From NCBI RefSeq assembly GCF_037997115.1, contig NZ_CP150484.1:856587-920586 (forward strand): a stretch of DNA of 64,000 bases, read 5' to 3'. Below are positions 18,146 through 27,316 of the stretch, in pieces (position 1 is the stretch's first letter; every line of letters begins with the position of its first letter). The stretch comes from Amycolatopsis coloradensis. GTDB lineage: Bacteria > Actinomycetota > Actinomycetes > Mycobacteriales > Pseudonocardiaceae. The notes beneath the pieces were generated by a model. That model worked only from the letters and a program-made list of their open reading frames with translations. It was not told where the DNA came from and did no database searches. The position numbers were made by a program, and so were the translations under genes.

Positions 18146-18925
18146 TCAGGCTCCACATCCGTTGGGAGGCGGGCCATCGCCGACGCATCGCAGCCTGAGG
18201 TTGGTGACCAGGGTGTTTCCAGGACCGGACACCAGCCCCGTCAGCAACGGGCTCAGATCCTCACGCACCCCGCATCCGGTGAACCCCGGTGTCGTGAAGG
18301 TGCTCGTGACCTTCACCGGCGGGGCGGGGAACGCGAGCGGCACCAGGGCCTTGATGTTCACCGCGACCGATTGCGCGGTCCGGCAGTTCGGTCCGACGTC
18401 GAGGACCTTGCCGTCCACTTTGACGTTCGAGAGTTTGATGAACACTTTGTTCGTGACATCGGTATGCGCGCAGATGTTGGTGCCGACCTCCTTGCAGTCG
18501 CCCGTGGCGCCGGTGTCCACGTCGACAACGCCGGTCGCGTCGCCGTCCGGGATGAGTTCGACGGTGCCGGTGGCGGGCATGAAGCGGAAGGAGACGAAGT
18601 AGCTCGACGTCGACGGGATGGCGAGTTTGCCGGTGATCGGCGAGGTGTCGCTGAAACCGAGGATCTTGCCGTCGAACCGCCCCTGCGGGAAGGTGATGTC
18701 CGAACCGAGTTTCGCGACGCGGCTGGTCGTGGGCTGTTGTTCGTCGCCGACGTGGAAACCGAACGTCAGTCCGGCTTGCGCGACGGCGGGTTCCTGCGCG
18801 AGGGCTTCCGGTGTCTGTTGTGTCCTGGCGGGATCGGCTGAGGCGGAAGCCAAGGAAAGCGCCCCCAGCCCCAGCACCGCCGGAAGCAGGAGGGCGCGCA
18901 GAACGCGCCCGGTCAGCACTGACAT
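18146..18925 (-). CDS. Secreted protein of unknown family, first gene of mce operon
   Basis: This 259-residue protein has a clear signal peptide (RALLLPAVLGLGALSLASASA) and a beta-rich mature domain with six Cys likely to form disulphides. I do not recognise the family. Its stop is only 2 nt from yrbEA and the operon promoter lies ahead of it, so it is co-expressed with the lipid importer. A periplasmic or outer-layer lipid-binding role is possible but is inference. The ribosome binding site GAGGAAG precedes ATG 18925. Confidence 0.72.
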   Translation of the reverse strand: MSVLTGRVLRALLLPAVLGLGALSLASASADPARTQQTPEALAQEPAVAQAGLTFGFHVGDEQQPTTSRVAKLGSDITFPQGRFDGKILGFSDTSPITGKLAIPSTSSYFVSFRFMPATGTVELIPDGDATGVVDVDTGATGDCKEVGTNICAHTDVTNKVFIKLSNVKVDGKVLDVGPNCRTAQSVAVNIKALVPLAFPAPPVKVTSTFTTPGFTGCGVREDLSPLLTGLVSGPGNTLVTNLRLRCVGDGPPPNGCGA

Positions 18926-18975
18926 ACGGGCTTCCTCATTTCGACTTGTCCGGCCGAACGGCCAACTGGTGCAGC

Positions 18976-19004
18976 ACGCTACTGACGGAATGCCAGAGGG
19001 ACAA
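18976..19004 (-). promoter_or_regulatory. Candidate promoter of the mce operon
   Basis: On the minus strand TTGTCC (18999-19004) and TAGCGT (18976-18981) are 17 nt apart. Transcription would begin near 18969, leaving about 44 nt of leader before ATG 18925. Confidence 0.5.
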
Positions 19005-19071
19005 GTAATTTGGGAATGGACGGTCCGCGACAGGAAAAGATTGTAATGGGCGTAACTGTTTTGCGTCGGGT

Positions 19072-19117
19072 CTCGTGAGTGGTAATGACGGTTCTAACCG
19101 TCCTTGCCACTCACGAG
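19072..19117. repeat. Palindromic repeat with CTCGTGAGTGG arms
   Basis: CTCGTGAGTGG (19072-19082) and its exact complement (19107-19117) enclose a smaller GACGG/CCGTC stem. It sits between divergent genes, so it is not a simple terminator. CTCGTGAGTGG occurs again near 61762, so this is a dispersed family. Confidence 0.7.
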
Positions 19118-19126
19118 CCCAAAAGC

Positions 19127-19156
19127 TTGCGGCGGCACCTAAACCCCGGCTACGTT
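19127..19156 (+). promoter_or_regulatory. Promoter giving a leaderless ABC-transporter mRNA
   Basis: TTGCGG (19127-19132) and TACGTT (19151-19156) are 18 nt apart, and ATG 19163 follows the -10 by 6 nt. No Shine-Dalgarno sequence is present, so translation from the 5' end of the mRNA is expected. Confidence 0.55.
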
Positions 19157-19162
19157 CGGCGA

Positions 19163-20107
19163 ATGGAGCAGGCTGCCATCGAGGTGACCGGCCTCGCCAA
19201 GCACTACGGTGAAGTGACGGCCCTCGCCGGCGTCAGTCTCCGGGCCGGCCGTGGCACCGTGCTCGCGGTGCTCGGCCACAACGGCGCGGGCAAGACGACG
19301 TTGATCGACATCCTCAGCACGCGCGTCGAACCGGACGGCGGCAGCGCCAAGGTCTGCGGTTTCGACGTCGTGCGCGCCGGGCATCACGTCCGGCGGCGGA
19401 TCGGGGTCACCGGCCAGTTCGCGGCGGTCGACGACGCGCTCTCCGGGCGCGGCAATCTCGAACTCGTCGCCCGGCTGCTGGGCGCGAACCGGCATCAGGC
19501 CAGGGCTCGCGCGGCCGAACTGCTCGCCATGTTCGGCCTCGACGACGCGGCCGACCGGCCCGCGCGGACGTACTCCGGCGGCATGCGGCGGCGGCTCGAC
19601 CTTGCCGCCGGGCTCGTCGGCTCCCCCGACGTCCTCTTCCTCGACGAACCGACGACCGGCCTCGACCCGCTCAGCCGCGCGGGGCTCTGGGACGGCGTCG
19701 AACGGCTCGCCGCGCGCGGCACCACCGTCGTGCTCACCACGCAGTACCTCGAGGAGGCGGACAGGCTGGCGGATCACGTCATCGTGCTGGGGCTGGGGCA
19801 CGTCACCGTTTCCGGGCGGCCGTCGGAGCTGAAGGCCAGGCTCGGGGAACGGACCGCGACCCTGACCTTCGGCACCGACCTCGCCGCCCGCCGGGCACTG
19901 GCCGCGGTGCACCGGCTCGGCATGAGCTGCACGACGTCGGCCTCCGGGCTGGTGCTCGGGGTCGCGCTGTCCGGGCCCGCCGACATCACGGTGCTGGTGC
20001 GCGCGCTCGACGCGGCGGGGGCGCCGGTGAAGGACCTCACCGTCGCCGAGCCGACGCTCGACGACGTCTACCTTTCGCTCCACCGGAATCCGGCGGTCAC
20101 GTCATGA
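19163..20107 (+). CDS. ABC transporter ATP-binding protein, DrrA type
   Basis: This 314-residue ATPase of the daunorubicin-resistance (DrrA) family has Walker A GHNGAGKTTL (about residues 41-50), signature YSGGMRRRLDLA, Walker B VLFLDEPTTGLD and the H-loop region TTQYLEEADRLADH, here with Gln in place of the usual switch His. Such a change is common in DrrA-like proteins. The C-terminal extension (about 80 residues) is typical. Its stop overlaps the permease start by ATGA. The pair probably exports the product of the adjacent lipid cluster. Confidence 0.87.
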   Translation: MEQAAIEVTGLAKHYGEVTALAGVSLRAGRGTVLAVLGHNGAGKTTLIDILSTRVEPDGGSAKVCGFDVVRAGHHVRRRIGVTGQFAAVDDALSGRGNLELVARLLGANRHQARARAAELLAMFGLDDAADRPARTYSGGMRRRLDLAAGLVGSPDVLFLDEPTTGLDPLSRAGLWDGVERLAARGTTVVLTTQYLEEADRLADHVIVLGLGHVTVSGRPSELKARLGERTATLTFGTDLAARRALAAVHRLGMSCTTSASGLVLGVALSGPADITVLVRALDAAGAPVKDLTVAEPTLDDVYLSLHRNPAVTS

Positions 20108-20958
20108 CCGAGGCACGGCATCGCGCGCCGTCCCCGCCGGTGCTGGGTGACCCGTCGACCTGGCCGCCGAGCACCTTCGCCACCCAGGTCCGGGTGCTCG
20201 CCGCACGTTCGCTGAAGACGGCGTTCGGCGACCGGCGGCTCGTGTTCTTCGGGCTGCTGCAACCGATCGTGCTCCTCCTGCTGTTCAGCCAGGTCTTCAA
20301 CGGGGTCAGCACGCTGCCCGGTGTCGCGGCTTACCAGGGCTACGTGAACTTCCTCGTCCCGGCGACGCTGGTGAACATCGCGATGACGACGGCGATGAGT
20401 TCGGGGGCGGGCCTGCTCGCGGAGATCTACAGTGGATTCACCGGACGTCTCCGCTGCATGCCCATCAGCCTTTCGGCCGTCCTGGTGGCGCGCACCATCT
20501 CGGATTCCGCCCGGCTCGGCGTGCAACTGCTGGTGACCGCGCTCGCCAGCGTGGTCCTGCTGGGTTTCCGGCCGACCGGCGGCGTTTTCGGCATCACCGC
20601 CGCCCTTGTGCTCACGCTCGTCGTCGGCTGGTGCCTGAGCTGGATCTTCGTCGCCATCACGACCTGGTTGCGCAAGGCCGAAACGCTGCAGATGGCGTCC
20701 TTTGTGGTCATGTTCCCGCTGATGTTCTCCTCCAGCGCGTACATGCCGCTCGAGACGATGCCGACGTGGCTGCGAGTGGTCTCGGCGCTCAACCCGCTGA
20801 CCTACGCGATCGACGCGACCCGGGCGCTCGCGCTCGGACGGCCTTCGGGCTGGTCGATCCCCATTTCGCTGGCGATCGCCGCCGTGGCGGCGGCGGGCGG
20901 CGGATGGATCGCGGCGAGGACATTCCGGTCGCCGCGAGGCGTCACCCCGATCGCCTGA
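20104..20958 (+). CDS. ABC-2 type permease, DrrB type
   Basis: This 284-residue membrane protein of the ABC-2 family has six hydrophobic segments, including GLLQPIVLLLLFSQVF, and the conserved late segment MPLETMPTWLRVVSALNPLTY. It partners the upstream ATPase, with which it overlaps by 4 nt. DrrAB systems export lipophilic natural products and complex lipids; a glycolipid made by the convergent operon is the likely cargo (inferred from neighbourhood). Confidence 0.85.
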   Translation: MTEARHRAPSPPVLGDPSTWPPSTFATQVRVLAARSLKTAFGDRRLVFFGLLQPIVLLLLFSQVFNGVSTLPGVAAYQGYVNFLVPATLVNIAMTTAMSSGAGLLAEIYSGFTGRLRCMPISLSAVLVARTISDSARLGVQLLVTALASVVLLGFRPTGGVFGITAALVLTLVVGWCLSWIFVAITTWLRKAETLQMASFVVMFPLMFSSSAYMPLETMPTWLRVVSALNPLTYAIDATRALALGRPSGWSIPISLAIAAVAAAGGGWIAARTFRSPRGVTPIA

Positions 20959-20965
20959 ACCCCGC

Positions 20966-21058
20966 ACTCGCGTGCTTGGAGACGGAACACGCGTGATTGG
21001 AAGCCGAACTCGCATATCCGGCCCGAAACACGCGAGATCCGGCTCCAAGCACGCGAGT
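20966..21058. repeat. 21-bp-period repeat array with palindromic ends
   Basis: Degenerate units with core CTCGCGTG or CACGCGTG follow each other every 20-21 bp (starts near 20966, 20987, 21008, 21028). The outer 16 bp (ACTCGCGTGCTTGGAG, 20966-20981) are exactly inverted at 21043-21058, so the whole array can fold back. It lies between convergent genes. Related arrays are at 35711 and 50382. Confidence 0.8.
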
Positions 21059-21063
21059 CCCGC

Positions 21064-22194
21064 TCAGCGCGGCAAGGCTTCCAGGTGGTCCGCGGCCGCC
21101 ACGACTCCCCCGGCCGCCGCGAACGAGGCCCGCACCCGCGCGGCCGCGGCGGCGAAGGCGGGCTCGGTGAGCACCTCGGTGACCGTGTCGCGGATGTCGG
21201 GTGCCTTCACGCGGTCGAAGCGCAGCCGCAACCCGGCGCCGGCGGCCTCGACCTGCTGCGCCAGCATCGACTGATCGTCCCGGATCGGCGCGATCACCAG
21301 CGGCAGCCCCGAAGCGAGAGTCTCGCTGACGGTGTTGTGCCCGCCGTGGCAGATCACCGCCGCCGCCTTCCGCACCACTTCCGCCTGCGGGATCCGCTTG
21401 ACCACCAGCACTTCGTCGCTGAGCAGCTCGCCGGTGGGGTCGACGACGAGACCTTGGACTTCCGGCATCCCGGCGAGGGCGTCGACGCATTCGGACAGGA
21501 AGCGGCGGCCTAGAGCGGCGTTGGCGGTGCCGAGGGTGGCGAGGACGAGCGGACGTCCGTCGAGCCGGTCCCACGAGAAGCCCACCGGCGGTGCGGGGGC
21601 CAGCGCCGGGCCGACGAACCGGACCGCGCCCACGTCGGCGATCGGGCCGGTCAGGGACACGGTGGTGAAGGCCAGGATGAGATCCGGCGAGAAACGCAGG
21701 TCCCCGCAGGACACCTTGTGCCGCCCTCGCAGGCCTTCCTGCAGGCCCTCGACCCAGGCGGCGATCTTCGGCATGGCGCCCAGCGGGTCCCCGAGTTCGG
21801 TGGACGTCGACGCGGACGTCACCCACGGCAGGGCGTGACGGCTCGCCACGAGGGCACCGGCGAACGCCTGCTGGTCGGCGAGCACGACGTCGGGCCGGAA
21901 CGCGGCCACCGCCTTCTCGACCCCGGGCACCATCGCATCCGCGAGCGGAACCAGGTACTGCTCCCAAAGGTATTTCAGCGCCGCGAACCCGCGCAGGCCC
22001 TCGGGACGGCGCTCGACGGCGAACTCCAGCGCGTCGGCGGCCGCGTACACCCGGCCCGCCCGGGTCAGCTCGGACGTCGTGGGTTCCGGACCGCACCAGG
22101 CGACGTCGTGACCACGGTCCACCAGCTCGGCGGCCACCGCGCGCAACGGCGCCACGTGCCCGGTGAGCGGCGGGACGACCAGCAGGAATTTCAT
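21064..22194 (-). CDS. Glycosyltransferase, MGT/UGT (GT1) type
   Basis: This 376-residue GT-B enzyme resembles macrolide and other natural-product glycosyltransferases. The N-terminal MKFLLVVPPLTGHVAPLRA motif begins the acceptor domain. The C-terminal donor domain has ICHGGHNTVSETLASGLPL followed by the P-x-x-x-DQ type motif IAPIRDDQSMLA. ATG 22194 overlaps the upstream hydrolase stop (ATGA). It is the last gene of the lipid-synthase operon, so it probably attaches a sugar to the acyl product; sugar donor not predictable. Confidence 0.85.
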   Translation of the reverse strand: MKFLLVVPPLTGHVAPLRAVAAELVDRGHDVAWCGPEPTTSELTRAGRVYAAADALEFAVERRPEGLRGFAALKYLWEQYLVPLADAMVPGVEKAVAAFRPDVVLADQQAFAGALVASRHALPWVTSASTSTELGDPLGAMPKIAAWVEGLQEGLRGRHKVSCGDLRFSPDLILAFTTVSLTGPIADVGAVRFVGPALAPAPPVGFSWDRLDGRPLVLATLGTANAALGRRFLSECVDALAGMPEVQGLVVDPTGELLSDEVLVVKRIPQAEVVRKAAAVICHGGHNTVSETLASGLPLVIAPIRDDQSMLAQQVEAAGAGLRLRFDRVKAPDIRDTVTEVLTEPAFAAAAARVRASFAAAGGVVAAADHLEALPR

Positions 22195-22976
22195 CCGCGT
22201 GGCCTCCCGTGCCGCGAGATCCAGTTCAGCAGCAGCTCCCGGACTTCCCGGTGCTGCTCGACGAGCACCGAATGACCCTGCCCCTCGAACACGTGCAGTT
22301 CGCCACGGGGCAACAGGGACGTCAACGCGGTGAGGTCGTCGGCCTGATAACCGTGACTGCCCAAAATGGACAGTACCGGGCAGCCGATCCCCGCCACCTG
22401 GTCGAGAGTCAGCAGCGGACCGAGCGGGACCTCCTCGGCCATGGACGTGGACATGATCCGCTCGGCCGCCATCCGCGCCAGCCGCCGGTGATGCGCGCTG
22501 TAGTTGGCCTCGATCCAGTCGAAGCTTTCCTCGATCTTCAAGAAACGCACGGTGTGTTCGAGGATCTGCGCCATCTTGCCCGCCCACAGTTCGGTGGCGG
22601 GCTCCGACTCGATGCACACGATGCTGCGCACCCGTTCCGGTTTCGCCACGGCGTAGCTGTAGGCGAGGGTGCCGCCGAAACTGTTGCCCACCAGGTGAAC
22701 CGGCCGGTCGAGGTCGAGCTGATCGAGCAGGTCGTCGAGGTCGGCGACGAAGTCCGCGATCGTGTACCCGCGCTCCGGGCGTTCTGTCTTGCCGTGCCCG
22801 CGCAGGTCGTAGCTGATCACGTCCACCCCGGCGGCGGCGACCGGCGGCGCGAGCGTGAGGTAGAAGCTCGCGAGGCTGTCGGTGCCCATGCCGTGCAGGA
22901 ACACCACGGTCTCCGTACCCCCGCCGGGCACGAGCTGCACGTTGGTGCGCAGCCCGTTGACGGTCATCGTCGGCAC
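22191..22976 (-). CDS. Alpha/beta hydrolase, possible product-release thioesterase
   Basis: This 261-residue alpha/beta hydrolase has oxyanion motif FLHGMGTDS, nucleophile elbow VGNSFGG with Ser99, and a C-terminal GQGHSVL giving the catalytic His. The usual acid position reads LGSHGYQADDL, so the acid residue is uncertain. Embedded between the ACP and glycosyltransferase genes (gaps of 4 nt and an ATGA overlap), it may release or edit the acyl chain, as type II thioesterases do. That role is inferred from context. Confidence 0.78.
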   Translation of the reverse strand: MPTMTVNGLRTNVQLVPGGGTETVVFLHGMGTDSLASFYLTLAPPVAAAGVDVISYDLRGHGKTERPERGYTIADFVADLDDLLDQLDLDRPVHLVGNSFGGTLAYSYAVAKPERVRSIVCIESEPATELWAGKMAQILEHTVRFLKIEESFDWIEANYSAHHRRLARMAAERIMSTSMAEEVPLGPLLTLDQVAGIGCPVLSILGSHGYQADDLTALTSLLPRGELHVFEGQGHSVLVEQHREVRELLLNWISRHGRPRG

Positions 22977-22980
22977 CGTC

Positions 22981-23280
22981 TCACCCCCGTTCGCCGAGGC
23001 GGGCGGCCACGTAGTCGGCGATGTCGCCGACGCGGAGTTCGATCACGTCGTCGAGGTCCTTCTCCGCCAGGAACTCCGCGAGGTTGACGTCCGCGCCGAA
23101 GAACTCGGCGAGGATGCTCGCGAAGGTCACCAGGTCGATGCTCTCCAGCTGCAGATCCTCGTGGAAGGTGGTCTTCGGGGTGATCTCGATGCCGAGGACG
23201 TCGGTGTCCCCGACCAGTTCTCGCAGCAACTCCGCCACGGTGCCGAAGACCGACGTCGGGCTCTGCTGTTCGATCGTCAT
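22981..23280 (-). CDS. Stand-alone acyl carrier protein
   Basis: This 99-residue acidic carrier protein has the phosphopantetheine motif LQLESIDLVTF, where the Ser of ESI is the attachment site, and helices typical of ACPs. It starts at ATG 23280 with GGGAGCAG-like sequence ahead. It is separate from the ACP inside the large synthase, so it may carry a starter, a branch or the finished acyl chain for transfer. It follows the second synthase by 16 nt. Confidence 0.85.
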   Translation of the reverse strand: MTIEQQSPTSVFGTVAELLRELVGDTDVLGIEITPKTTFHEDLQLESIDLVTFASILAEFFGADVNLAEFLAEKDLDDVIELRVGDIADYVAARLGERG

Positions 23281-23296
23281 GCTCTGCTCCCTGTTC

Positions 23297-26200
23297 TTAC
23301 CCGCGGTTCCAGGCCACCACATGCCCGGGGATTCCGGCGAATTCCGCCCCGATACCGATTTCCTCGGCCAGCCCGGCCAGCTCACCTTCCGCCCGGATGG
23401 CGATCTTGGGCGGCGTCGGGGCCGGTTCGCGGACGAGGGCGACCGCGACCTCTCCCGTGGTCGCGACGGCCACCTCCAGCGGTGGCACCGTCCGGCCGTG
23501 GATCCCGGTCACCCTGGTCCCGTCGGCGCTCACGCGGAGTTCCGCCGGGTACACGCCGTCCAGGCCGAGTTTCGCGCGGACCGCGTCCTTGATCGCGATC
23601 CGTTCCAGCAGCCAGCCGCGCTGCCGCCGGGGCGCGCAGGCGGTGAACTCGGCACGTTCCTCCGTGCCCAGGTAGATGCCGGCGTAGATGTCCCGCGCCG
23701 CCGGGCTCGGCCACCGGTCGGTGACCAGCGTCCAGCCGCCGTGGTGGTCCTCGGAAAGCCGGTTCCGGTCCGGGAAGGCGTAGACCCGGTGGGCAGGCCG
23801 GTCGCACGGGAACCGGATGTCCCGCCACTGCTCGATCCTGGCCAGCACGGCGCCGTCCAGCACGAGTTCCGCGTCCATCTCCAGCACGTCCGGCCGCGGC
23901 AGCCGGACCCGCACCACGCACCGCAGCCGGGTGCCCGGCGCCGGTTCCGGCGCGTACCAGGTGATCCGGCCCATCGACGTCGGGAACGCCAGCAGCGCGT
24001 CCGCCTTCGTGGCCATCAGCCAGCAGCCCAGCAACTGGCCGACGTTGTCCAGCAGCGCGCCGGGCGCCGTCGGCACGACGAGGTCGCCGCGGATATGCCG
24101 TTCGCCGAGGCCGATGAGCCTGTCGAGCCCTTGGTACGCGGGGCCGTGGAACATCTCGCGGCGGGTGTAGATCTCGGCGGCGCTCAGCGGCGGCGCGGTT
24201 TCCGGTCCCGGCGGCGGGGACGGTCGGGGGGCCGTCGGATACCGTTGTTCCAGATGGACGTCCATACTGGCGTGGGGTCCTATTTGGACACTGATCCGAT
24301 CATCCTCGCGGGTCATCGAAAGCGGCACGCGCACGGCGGGGGCGGCGATCAGCCACCGGGAGAACGCCGCGTTGCTCACCCCGGTCGCGACCGTACCCGG
24401 CCAGGCCCGTTCCGCTTCCCTGCAGGCCAGGTCGACCAGCGTCGTCGCCGGCACGGTGGGACGGAAGTCGGCCTCGTCGGGCCAGCCCTCGCGCTGCCGG
24501 AAGAACCGATGGTCCACCAGGTACGGCATCGTCGTCAGCGACACGTCCACGGTGGACTCGAAGGTGCGCCGCGCCGCGGCGTTGGCGACACTCGCGGCGG
24601 CCTCTCTGGTCTCCGCGAGCAGCGCGGTGAACTCCGCGACGATCGCGTCCGGCACGCCGTGGGCCAGCTCGGGAACCGCGCCGTCGAACATGCCTTTGAA
24701 GTCCCCCTCGACCGAAAGCAGTGAACCCGCCGTGTCGATCCGGGTGCGACGCGGCTCCAGCGCCTCGAACGCGGGCCGCCCGCCTTCCACCCAGACCGCG
24801 GTGGCGACCCTGCGCAACTGCGCGAGGCCGGGCCTCGTACCGGACGACGCCGGGATGACCAGGTGCGGCCGCGAGCCCAGCGTGTCCGACACGAACGAGC
24901 CGAGCTGACCGGCGCCCGCCTGCACGAAGACCCGCGCGCCGTCGGCGTAGAGCGCGTCGACGAGTTCCCGGAACCGGACCTTGCGCACCAGGTGTGCCAG
25001 GTACAGCTCGCGGACCTCCACCGGGTCCGCGGGATACGGCCGCGCCGTGGTCGCCGACCAGACCGGGATCCGCGGCGGTTTCAGGTCCAGTTCCGCGGCG
25101 AGCCGGGTGAACGGGCCGAGCCGGGACCGCATCAGCGGCGTGTGGAATCCCGACCGGAACGGCAGTGTCCTGGCGACGATGCCGTGCTGCGTGCACAGCT
25201 TGGCGAGCCGGGCGGCGGCGGCCGGGTCACCGCAGACGATCGTCTGCCGTGGCGCGTTCTCGTGCGAGATCATCAGCTCCGGTTCGGCCGCGAGCAGCGC
25301 CTCGGCACGCTCCGCGGAGCAGCCCAGCACGAGGAACTCGGCGTCCGGCAGGGTGAACCCCTGCGGCCAGTACCGGTTCAGCATGTCCTCTGTGGACTGT
25401 CCCGGGTACATGCCCGCCGCCTGCATCGCGGTCCATTCGCCGACGCTGTGCCCGGCGAGCAGATCCGGCTTGATGGCGAGCCGCCTCAGCGCGGCGTCGA
25501 GCAGCAACCCGACCTGGGACACGCTCGTAGCCCGCGAAAGCACACTCGCCGTCGACCACTCCGGACGGTCCAATCCGAAGTGCCTGGCGACGTCGTCGCA
25601 CCGTGGTTCCGCGTCCGCCTCCAGCCCTGGGTAGACGAAAGCGGTCTTCGCCCCGGCCTGGTCCAGCAGGGGCGCGGTCGTGCACCAGATGTCGTTGGGG
25701 CCGTGCCAGGACCCGCCCTCGGCCGTGACCTTGGCGAGCACCCTCCGCGCGACTTCGAGCCGCTTCTCGTCGGGCCGGACGATCCCGATCCGGCACGGGC
25801 CGTGCCCACCGGATTCCGGCTCCGGGCGGGCGAGCAGGGCGCGCAGTTCCCCGGGAGTGTGCGCCGCGAGCAGCAGGACGCGCTCGGGTTCCCCGGTCAC
25901 CTTGGCCCGGCGCGGCCGCGCGGGCGCCGGGTCGGCCTCCTCCAGCACCACGTGCGCGTTGACGCCGCCGAAACCGAAGGCGTTGACCGCCGCCCGGCGC
26001 GGGACGTCCCCCGAACGCCAGCGCTCGGCGGTGGTCAAGGTACGGAATCGCGTTTTGTCCAGAAGGGGGCTCGGATCGGCGCAGTTCAGGGTCGGCGGCA
26101 GGATGGCGTGGTGCAGGGCGAGCGCCGCCTTGACCAACCCGGCGGCCCCGGCGGTCGGCATGGTGTGGCCGATCATCGCCTTCACCGCGCCGATCGCGGC

Positions 26201-27316
26201 GCGGGGTCCGTCCGGCGGGCCGAACACCTCGGCGAGGGTGGCCAGTTCGGCCGCGTCCCCGGCCGGTGTCGCGGTTCCGTGCGCCTCCAACAGGCCGAGC
26301 GCGCCGGGCGCGGCGGGATCGAGGCCCGCCGACGCCCACGCGCGGCGCAGCGCCAGCGTCTGACCGGCGACGGCCGGGCTGAGCAGGCTCGCGCCCTTCC
26401 CGTCGCTCGACGTCCCCGAACCACGCAGTACCGCGTAGACCCGGTCGCCGTCGCGGCGCGCGTCGTAAAACCGCTTCAGCACGACGATCGCGGTGCCTTC
26501 GCCGATCAGCAACCCGTCCGCGTCCCGCGAGAACGGGCTGATCCGCTGGCTCGGCGAGAGGGCGCCGAGCTGGGTGAACATCGACCAGAGCGTGTCGTCG
26601 TGGCAGTGGTGCACGCCGCCGGCCAGCACGACGTCGCAGCGGCGCCGGGCGAGTTCGCCGATCGCCTGGTCCACGGCGAGCAGCGACGACGCGCAGGCCG
26701 CGTCCACCGTGTACGCGGGGCCGCCGAGGTCCAGGCGGTTGGCGACCCGCGACGCGGCGAGGTTCGGCACCAGCCCGATCGCGGTGTCCGGCCGGAACTC
26801 GCCGAGCGGTTCCAGCAGAGCGTCCCGGAGCCGGTCCAGCATCTCCGGACGCGCCGACGGCAGCAGCTCCCGGACGGCGCCGGTGATCTGGCGGACCGAC
26901 CGGACCCGCTGGTCGAACCGCTGGAGCCCGGGCGAGAGGTAGCCGCCCCTGCCGAGGATCACGCCCACGCGTTCGAGGTCCCCGAGCCGTCGCAGGCCAC
27001 CGGCGTCGTCGACCGCGGAAGCGGCCACGGCCAGCGCGACGAGCTGGTCCGGCTCCATCCCGGCGACGCTGCTGGGGGCGATGCCGAGCGCCGTCGCGTC
27101 GAAGTCCAGGCTGTCGGCGACGAACCCGCCGCGCCTTCCGTAGGTGCGATCCGGGGTGCGGCCGTCTCCGTCGTGGAAACTCGGATCCCAGCGGTGCGGC
27201 GGGATCTCGGTGATCGCGTCGGTGCCCGACTCGATGTTCCGCCAATATTCGTCCACAGTGGACGCGCCGGGAAGGAACACACCCATCCCGACGATCGCGA
27301 CCGGCTCCTGGTTCAC
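23297..27316 (-). CDS. PUFA-synthase-like KS-AT-DH protein with PPTase-like tail
   Basis: This is a synthase subunit of about 1340 residues. Numbered from the adjacent GTG at 27319, the ketosynthase spans about 5-460 (Cys209 in DAACASS, His347, His385), the acyltransferase about 560-850 (Ser625 in GHSVGEW) and the dehydratase about 930-1170 (His937 in YLVDHRFF, Asp1091 in LLDNVGQ). The C-terminal region about 1200-1300 resembles a phosphopantetheinyl transferase tail, with Lys1244 in RIAIKDAVRAKLG, but lacks a visible N-terminal GxD motif. The KS N-terminus (TEIPPHRWDPS...) matches PfaA/PfaC and HglE-type enzymes more than modular PKS. GTG 27316 overlaps the stop of the first synthase (GTGA). 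Confidence 0.87.
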   Translation of the reverse strand: MNQEPVAIVGMGVFLPGASTVDEYWRNIESGTDAITEIPPHRWDPSFHDGDGRTPDRTYGRRGGFVADSLDFDATALGIAPSSVAGMEPDQLVALAVAASAVDDAGGLRRLGDLERVGVILGRGGYLSPGLQRFDQRVRSVRQITGAVRELLPSARPEMLDRLRDALLEPLGEFRPDTAIGLVPNLAASRVANRLDLGGPAYTVDAACASSLLAVDQAIGELARRRCDVVLAGGVHHCHDDTLWSMFTQLGALSPSQRISPFSRDADGLLIGEGTAIVVLKRFYDARRDGDRVYAVLRGSGTSSDGKGASLLSPAVAGQTLALRRAWASAGLDPAAPGALGLLEAHGTATPAGDAAELATLAEVFGPPDGPRAAIGAVKAMIGHTMPTAGAAGLVKAALALHHAILPPTLNCADPSPLLDKTRFRTLTTAERWRSGDVPRRAAVNAFGFGGVNAHVVLEEADPAPARPRRAKVTGEPERVLLLAAHTPGELRALLARPEPESGGHGPCRIGIVRPDEKRLEVARRVLAKVTAEGGSWHGPNDIWCTTAPLLDQAGAKTAFVYPGLEADAEPRCDDVARHFGLDRPEWSTASVLSRATSVSQVGLLLDAALRRLAIKPDLLAGHSVGEWTAMQAAGMYPGQSTEDMLNRYWPQGFTLPDAEFLVLGCSAERAEALLAAEPELMISHENAPRQTIVCGDPAAAARLAKLCTQHGIVARTLPFRSGFHTPLMRSRLGPFTRLAAELDLKPPRIPVWSATTARPYPADPVEVRELYLAHLVRKVRFRELVDALYADGARVFVQAGAGQLGSFVSDTLGSRPHLVIPASSGTRPGLAQLRRVATAVWVEGGRPAFEALEPRRTRIDTAGSLLSVEGDFKGMFDGAVPELAHGVPDAIVAEFTALLAETREAAASVANAAARRTFESTVDVSLTTMPYLVDHRFFRQREGWPDEADFRPTVPATTLVDLACREAERAWPGTVATGVSNAAFSRWLIAAPAVRVPLSMTREDDRISVQIGPHASMDVHLEQRYPTAPRPSPPPGPETAPPLSAAEIYTRREMFHGPAYQGLDRLIGLGERHIRGDLVVPTAPGALLDNVGQLLGCWLMATKADALLAFPTSMGRITWYAPEPAPGTRLRCVVRVRLPRPDVLEMDAELVLDGAVLARIEQWRDIRFPCDRPAHRVYAFPDRNRLSEDHHGGWTLVTDRWPSPAARDIYAGIYLGTEERAEFTACAPRRQRGWLLERIAIKDAVRAKLGLDGVYPAELRVSADGTRVTGIHGRTVPPLEVAVATTGEVAVALVREPAPTPPKIAIRAEGELAGLAEEIGIGAEFAGIPGHVVAWNRG

